Part shown: one piece after another, positions 13,310-16,411 of the stretch
How the letters are laid out: each line of letters opens with the position of its first letter
How positions within the stretch are numbered: the stretch's first letter is position 1
NCBI GenBank assembly: GCA_039208375.1
Contig: JBCCRC010000071.1
Span: forward strand, 1 to 16,411
Length of the DNA: 16,411 nucleotides
Source: JANQPC01 sp039208375
Lineage (GTDB): Bacteria > Pseudomonadota > Alphaproteobacteria > Rhodobacterales > Rhodobacteraceae
Reading direction: 5' to 3'
Notes under the pieces: model-generated
What the model saw: the letters and a program-made list of their open reading frames with translations, nothing else
What the model was told of the DNA's origin: nothing
Databases searched by the model: none
Position numbers and translations under genes: made by a program

Positions 13310-14218
13310 TCAGTCAGCCGCTGCGACGGAAAAGTTGCGTGGAACGCCGGCGTAGTATTCGTTCGCGCGCCCAAGCCACTCAGCATATTGCTCCTGAGTG
13401 ACCGCCTTAACTGTAATTGGCATATACGCGTGATCTTTCCCACACAGCTCGGAGCATTGGCCGAAATAGATGCCTTCCATACCCTCATCCACCTCAAACC
13501 ACAGCTCGGCCAGCCGCCCCGGAACACCATCCTGCTTCACACCGAAGGCCGGGATCGTCCACGAATGGATCACGTCCGCTGCGGTAACCTGCATAACCAC
13601 TGTTTGGCCCGTAGGCACTACAACGGCCGTGTTCGTGGCCAGCAGGTATTCGTCGGCGCCATAGCCGTAGCGCTCCAACTCATCCTCCGCGAGCATGTAA
13701 CTGTCAAAGGCGATGGCGCCGGGTTCAACCCCTTCAACGCCGGCGTCCACGTACTCATATCCCCAATACCACTGGAACCCAGTGACCTTGATCACCACGT
13801 CGCCTTCGGGAATTTCCTGCTGCTTGAACAGCACCGGAAGCGAGAATGCCCCGATGAAAACGAGAATGATCACGGGAACAACAGTCCACGTCACCTCTAT
13901 TGGGGTATTGTGCGTGAAGGTTGCGGGCGTGGGGTTACGGCGCTGATTGTAGCGCACTAGCACCACGGCGAGCAGCGCGAGAACAAAGAGCGAAATCAAC
14001 GTGATGATGACCAGGAGCATGCCATCCAGCCACTGCAGATCGCGCGCTAGCTCGGTTGCGGCCGGCTGAAAGCCCATGGCCCGATCTGTCGGGGCCCCGA
14101 TCACTTCAAGGCCCGGCACCGTGGGTTCGATATCGTCGCTCGTCTGAGCGAATGACACCGAGCCGACCAGCCCTGCGACCATGGCCAAGCCGGCCAAACT
14201 CAGTCTTTTAAGACGCAT
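13310..14218 (-). CDS. coxB: Cytochrome c oxidase subunit II (CuA)
   Basis: Subunit II takes electrons from cytochrome c at its CuA centre on the periplasmic side. The 302-aa precursor begins with a signal peptide (MRLKRLSLAGLAMVAGLVGS, cleavage after A24 giving an N-terminal Gln), then two membrane helices (about 66-88 and 108-131). The electron-entry aromatic stretch QWYWGYEY (149-156) and all CuA ligands are present: His218, Cys255, Glu257, Cys259, His263 and Met266. The ATG at 14218 has AGGA 8 nt upstream; an earlier frame start at 14314 would place the signal peptide internally. It heads the cox operon. The C-terminus shows no fused cytochrome c domain. Confidence 0.97.
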   Translation of the reverse strand: MRLKRLSLAGLAMVAGLVGSVSFAQTSDDIEPTVPGLEVIGAPTDRAMGFQPAATELARDLQWLDGMLLVIITLISLFVLALLAVVLVRYNQRRNPTPATFTHNTPIEVTWTVVPVIILVFIGAFSLPVLFKQQEIPEGDVVIKVTGFQWYWGYEYVDAGVEGVEPGAIAFDSYMLAEDELERYGYGADEYLLATNTAVVVPTGQTVVMQVTAADVIHSWTIPAFGVKQDGVPGRLAELWFEVDEGMEGIYFGQCSELCGKDHAYMPITVKAVTQEQYAEWLGRANEYYAGVPRNFSVAAAD

Positions 14219-14396
14219 TCGTGTGTCCTGTTCATTGCGCGGCACGATGTGCCGCTCGCGCGCAGCCCCGCATCCGCATTGGCGGGGCGTTGTATCCGCC
14301 GCAGTTGAAATCATATTAGGGCACAGGCAACAAGCCAGACATGCGCGGCAAACGGACGCTTTTGCCCAAGCCCCACTGCCCGAAAGGCCCCCCGCA
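14219..14396. promoter_or_regulatory. Divergent coxB/tldD control region with two hairpins
   Basis: This 178-nt gap must hold the promoters of both genes. GCGGCAC (14237-14243) pairs with GTGCCGC (14247-14253), and GCCCCGC (14263-14269) with GCGGGGC (14280-14286). An AT-rich patch at about 14304-14317, with TAATAT on the minus strand, is the best -10 candidate for coxB; this would put both hairpins in the coxB leader. No clear -35 was found. Confidence 0.4.
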
Positions 14397-15821
14397 ATGA
14401 CCGATCAAAGCCCATTTCGACCCTTTAATTCCAATCTCGACGAAGGCCGTGCTCTGGCGCAGCTGCGCGCAGCCACGGAAGGCGCAGAAGATGGCGAGCT
14501 TTTTATCGAACGCCGTAGATCGGAGGCATTGGTGTTTGATGACGGGCGGTTGAAAACGGCGAGCTTCGATGCGTCCGAGGGTTTCGGCTTGCGCGCGGTG
14601 AACGGAGACACCGCGGGCTATGCCCATTCCACCGATCTCAGCGACGCCGGGCTTCAGCGCGCGGTGGCCACTGCGCGGCTGGCCGTGGGCGCGGGCGGCG
14701 GAGTTTTGGCCGATGGCCCGCCCGCCACCAATCGCCGGCTGTATACGGATGCCGACCCTATGGCGGATGCAGAGTTCGGCGCAAAAGTCGACACCCTGCG
14801 CGAGATCGATGCCTATGCCCGCGAACTTGATCCGCGCGTTGTTCAGGTGTCGGCCACCGTTGCGGCGTCGCTTCAGGAAGTCGAGATCCTGCGCCCAGAC
14901 GGGCGCATCCTTCGCGATGTGAGGCCGATGGCCCGCGTGAACGTGTCGCTCATTGTTGAAGAGAATGGGCGACGAGAAAGCGGCAATGCCGGCGGCGGCG
15001 GGCGTGTTTCGCTTTCCGGCCTTGTCGCGCGTGAAAGCTGGCAGGCCAAGGCCCGCGAGGCGCTTCGGATCGCGCTTGTTAACCTTTCGGCAGAGGCGGC
15101 TCCGGCTGGCGTGATGGATGTGGCGCTTGGCGCGGGTTGGCCGGGCATCCTGCTGCACGAGGCAGTGGGCCATGGGCTGGAGGGCGATTTCAACCGAAAG
15201 AAAAGCTCCGCCTTCAGCGGGCTTCTGGGTGAACGTGTGGCTGCGCCGGGCGTGACGGTGCTTGACGATGGCACAATTCCTGATCGTCGTGGTTCGATCA
15301 CCTTTGACGATGAGGGCACGCCATCGGGCAAAAACACTCTTATCGAAGACGGCATCCTTGTGGGCTACATGCAAGATCGCCAGAATGCGCGTCTGATGGG
15401 CGTTGCCCCCACCGGCAATGGGCGACGGGAGAGCTTCGCACACCCGCCGATGCCGCGCATGACCAATACCTACATGCTGAGCGGCACCGACGACCCCGAT
15501 AGCATTGTGGCTGATCTGAAGGATGGTATTTATGCCGTCGGGTTCGGTGGCGGGCAGGTGGATATCACGAGCGGCAAGTTTGTCTTTTCCTGCACCGAGG
15601 CTTACCGCGTCAAGAACGGGCGGATCGGTGCTCCGGTCAAAGGAGCCACACTGATCGGCGATGGCCCCACGGCGCTGCGCGATATCCGCGCAATTGGCAA
15701 CGACATGGCGCTTGATCCCGGCATCGGCAATTGCGGGAAAGCGGGGCAATGGGTGCCGGTGGGCGTGGGCCAGCCAACTCTTCTGATCGGGGGGCTGACG
15801 GTGGGCGGCTCGGCGGCATGA
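14397..15821 (+). CDS. tldD: TldD metalloprotease
   Basis: TldD pairs with TldE/PmbA to form a zinc protease that degrades unfolded peptides and in some species matures microcins and antitoxins. The 474-aa protein has the TldD-type zinc motif HEAVGH (254-259, within GILLHEAVGHGLEGDF), the following FNRKKSSAFSGLLGE, and the C-terminal domain with TNTYMLSG and KFVFSCTEAY. The ATG at 14397 has AAGG upstream and gives the usual length; the open frame from 14181 would overlap coxB. It is divergent from coxB, and its stop overlaps a GNAT gene (ATGA). tldE is not in this window. Confidence 0.95.
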   Translation: MTDQSPFRPFNSNLDEGRALAQLRAATEGAEDGELFIERRRSEALVFDDGRLKTASFDASEGFGLRAVNGDTAGYAHSTDLSDAGLQRAVATARLAVGAGGGVLADGPPATNRRLYTDADPMADAEFGAKVDTLREIDAYARELDPRVVQVSATVAASLQEVEILRPDGRILRDVRPMARVNVSLIVEENGRRESGNAGGGGRVSLSGLVARESWQAKAREALRIALVNLSAEAAPAGVMDVALGAGWPGILLHEAVGHGLEGDFNRKKSSAFSGLLGERVAAPGVTVLDDGTIPDRRGSITFDDEGTPSGKNTLIEDGILVGYMQDRQNARLMGVAPTGNGRRESFAHPPMPRMTNTYMLSGTDDPDSIVADLKDGIYAVGFGGGQVDITSGKFVFSCTEAYRVKNGRIGAPVKGATLIGDGPTALRDIRAIGNDMALDPGIGNCGKAGQWVPVGVGQPTLLIGGLTVGGSAA

Positions 15822-16297
15822 TTTCGTTGCGTGCGATGGGGCCACACGATCGCTCTGCAGTGGCCGAAGTCTGGCACGAAGGCTGGCATGACGCCCATGC
15901 CGCCCACTTTCCCGACGCGCTGATCAACGCGCGCGGGCCCGACGCGTTCGCGGCAGCGGTCAGCCGCATGTCTCGCCCCGTCACTGTGGCAGAGGTTGCG
16001 GGCGACGTCCCGGGCTTCGTGATTGTAGACGACGATACCGTTGACCGGCTCTTTGTGGCCAGACGCGCCCGCGGCACCGGCGTTGCGCAAGCGCTTCTTC
16101 GCGCGGCAGAAAACGAGATCGCAAAGGCCGGCCACCCGACAGGGTATCTTGACTACGTTGACGGCAATGCCCGCGCGGCACGGTTCTACGAAAAAGAGGG
16201 CTGGCGGGTCGTAAAACGCGGGCCCGATACGATTGAGCTGCCCAATGGGGGTGAGGCGGCCTATACGCAGGTGATCTGCGCGAAAGCCCTCAAGTAG
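15818..16297 (+). CDS. GNAT family N-acetyltransferase
   Basis: The 159-aa protein is a single GNAT domain: an N-terminal strand and helix (MISLRAMGPHDRSAVAEVWHEGW), a central strand (PGFVIVDDDTVDRLFV) and the acetyl-CoA loop ARRARGTGVAQALLRAAENEI, then the closing DYVDGNARAARFYEKEGW typical of the family. It uses acetyl-CoA; the acceptor is unknown. The ATG at 15818 overlaps the tldD stop, so the two genes are co-translated; a longer frame from 15731 lies inside tldD and is not preferred. Weak resemblance in the DAHAAHFPDAL segment to other GNATs of unknown function gives no further hint. Confidence 0.88.
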   Translation: MISLRAMGPHDRSAVAEVWHEGWHDAHAAHFPDALINARGPDAFAAAVSRMSRPVTVAEVAGDVPGFVIVDDDTVDRLFVARRARGTGVAQALLRAAENEIAKAGHPTGYLDYVDGNARAARFYEKEGWRVVKRGPDTIELPNGGEAAYTQVICAKALK

Positions 16298-16357
16298 GCT
16301 TAACTGCCGGTTAACCGAATCCCCGCCATATCGGCTCTGCAAGCAGACGGAGCCAAA

Positions 16358-16411
16358 ATGGCTGAGGAGTATTCCCCTTCCCCACTTGCTTTTAATTCAA
16401 TTTTTTGTTAA
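16358..16411 (+). CDS. Start of a possible further gene, or a 17-residue ORF
   Basis: An ATG at 16358 has GGAG (16349-16352) 5 nt before it and reads MAEEYSPSPLAFNSIFC to a TAA that is also the last three bases of the window. The final 28 bases are much richer in A and T than the rest and contain a six-T run. It may be a leader peptide, a broken gene start, or a real longer gene shifted by an error in the T run near a sequence edge. The 60-nt gap before it holds TTAACTGCCGGTTAA (16300-16314), an inverted repeat that may be a regulatory site. Confidence 0.3.
   Translation: MAEEYSPSPLAFNSIFC

Noticed and set aside
14316..15845. 509-aa open frame on the minus strand
   Set aside because: It is antisense to tldD, whose zinc motif and family sequence are unambiguous; the minus frame is rich in His, Arg and Ala with no domain, as expected of a GC-rich shadow.
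1..16411. CRISPR array, tRNA, rRNA, insertion sequence or prophage genes
   Set aside because: No regularly spaced repeats, no tRNA-like cloverleaf, and no transposase, integrase or phage protein was recognised on either strand.

Overview
The window reads as chromosomal DNA of a GC-rich alphaproteobacterium, most likely from the Rhodobacterales (roseobacter / Paracoccaceae type). This rests on the cytochrome aa3 oxidase order coxB-ctaB-small ORF-ctaG-coxC-surf1 followed by thrC, an M16 peptidase and a GNAT gene, on a flavin-dependent ThyX, on an LdtR-like MarR regulator, and on the codon and GC character. The assignment comes from recognised protein families only; no search was run.

Left part (1-6.1 kb): the tail of a cold-shock protein; a 192-base, strongly structured non-coding stretch leading into a 95-aa protein of unknown function; thyX on the minus strand, convergent with it and divergent from gloA; gloA, whose end overlaps a secreted DUF1194 (von Willebrand A-like) protein; a convergent MarR/LdtR-like regulator; then a minus-strand pair in which an XRE-type HTH protein is coupled by a TTGA overlap to the succinate dehydrogenase flavinylation factor sdhE. 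Divergent from that pair, a class I aminotransferase (TTG start) is followed 2 bases later by a 133-aa conserved-looking protein of unknown function.

Middle (6.1-10.7 kb): an intergenic stretch packed with consecutive inverted repeats precedes a small exported protein, which ends in a double-hairpin terminator. From the other side comes the minus-strand run surf1-thrC-M16 peptidase-GNAT, with junctions of 11 nt, a GTGA overlap and a TGATG overlap, so it is almost certainly one transcript.

Right part (10.7-16.4 kb): the minus-strand cox operon coxB-ctaB-(61-aa membrane protein)-ctaG-coxC, tightly packed and closed by an intrinsic terminator. Subunit II (CuA), subunit III, heme O synthesis (ctaB) and CuB insertion (ctaG) are together, with the heme-delivery factor surf1 just downstream; coxA is not in the window. 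Divergent from coxB is tldD, overlapped by a second GNAT gene. The window ends in an AT-rich stretch holding the start of a possible further gene.

Most of the window is ordinary housekeeping sequence. I did not find a clearly new multi-gene system. The places most worth a second look are the structured leader with a sequestered Shine-Dalgarno at 246-337, the hairpin array at 6161-6276 before the small secreted protein, and the HTH-sdhE coupling with a palindromic divergent promoter region.
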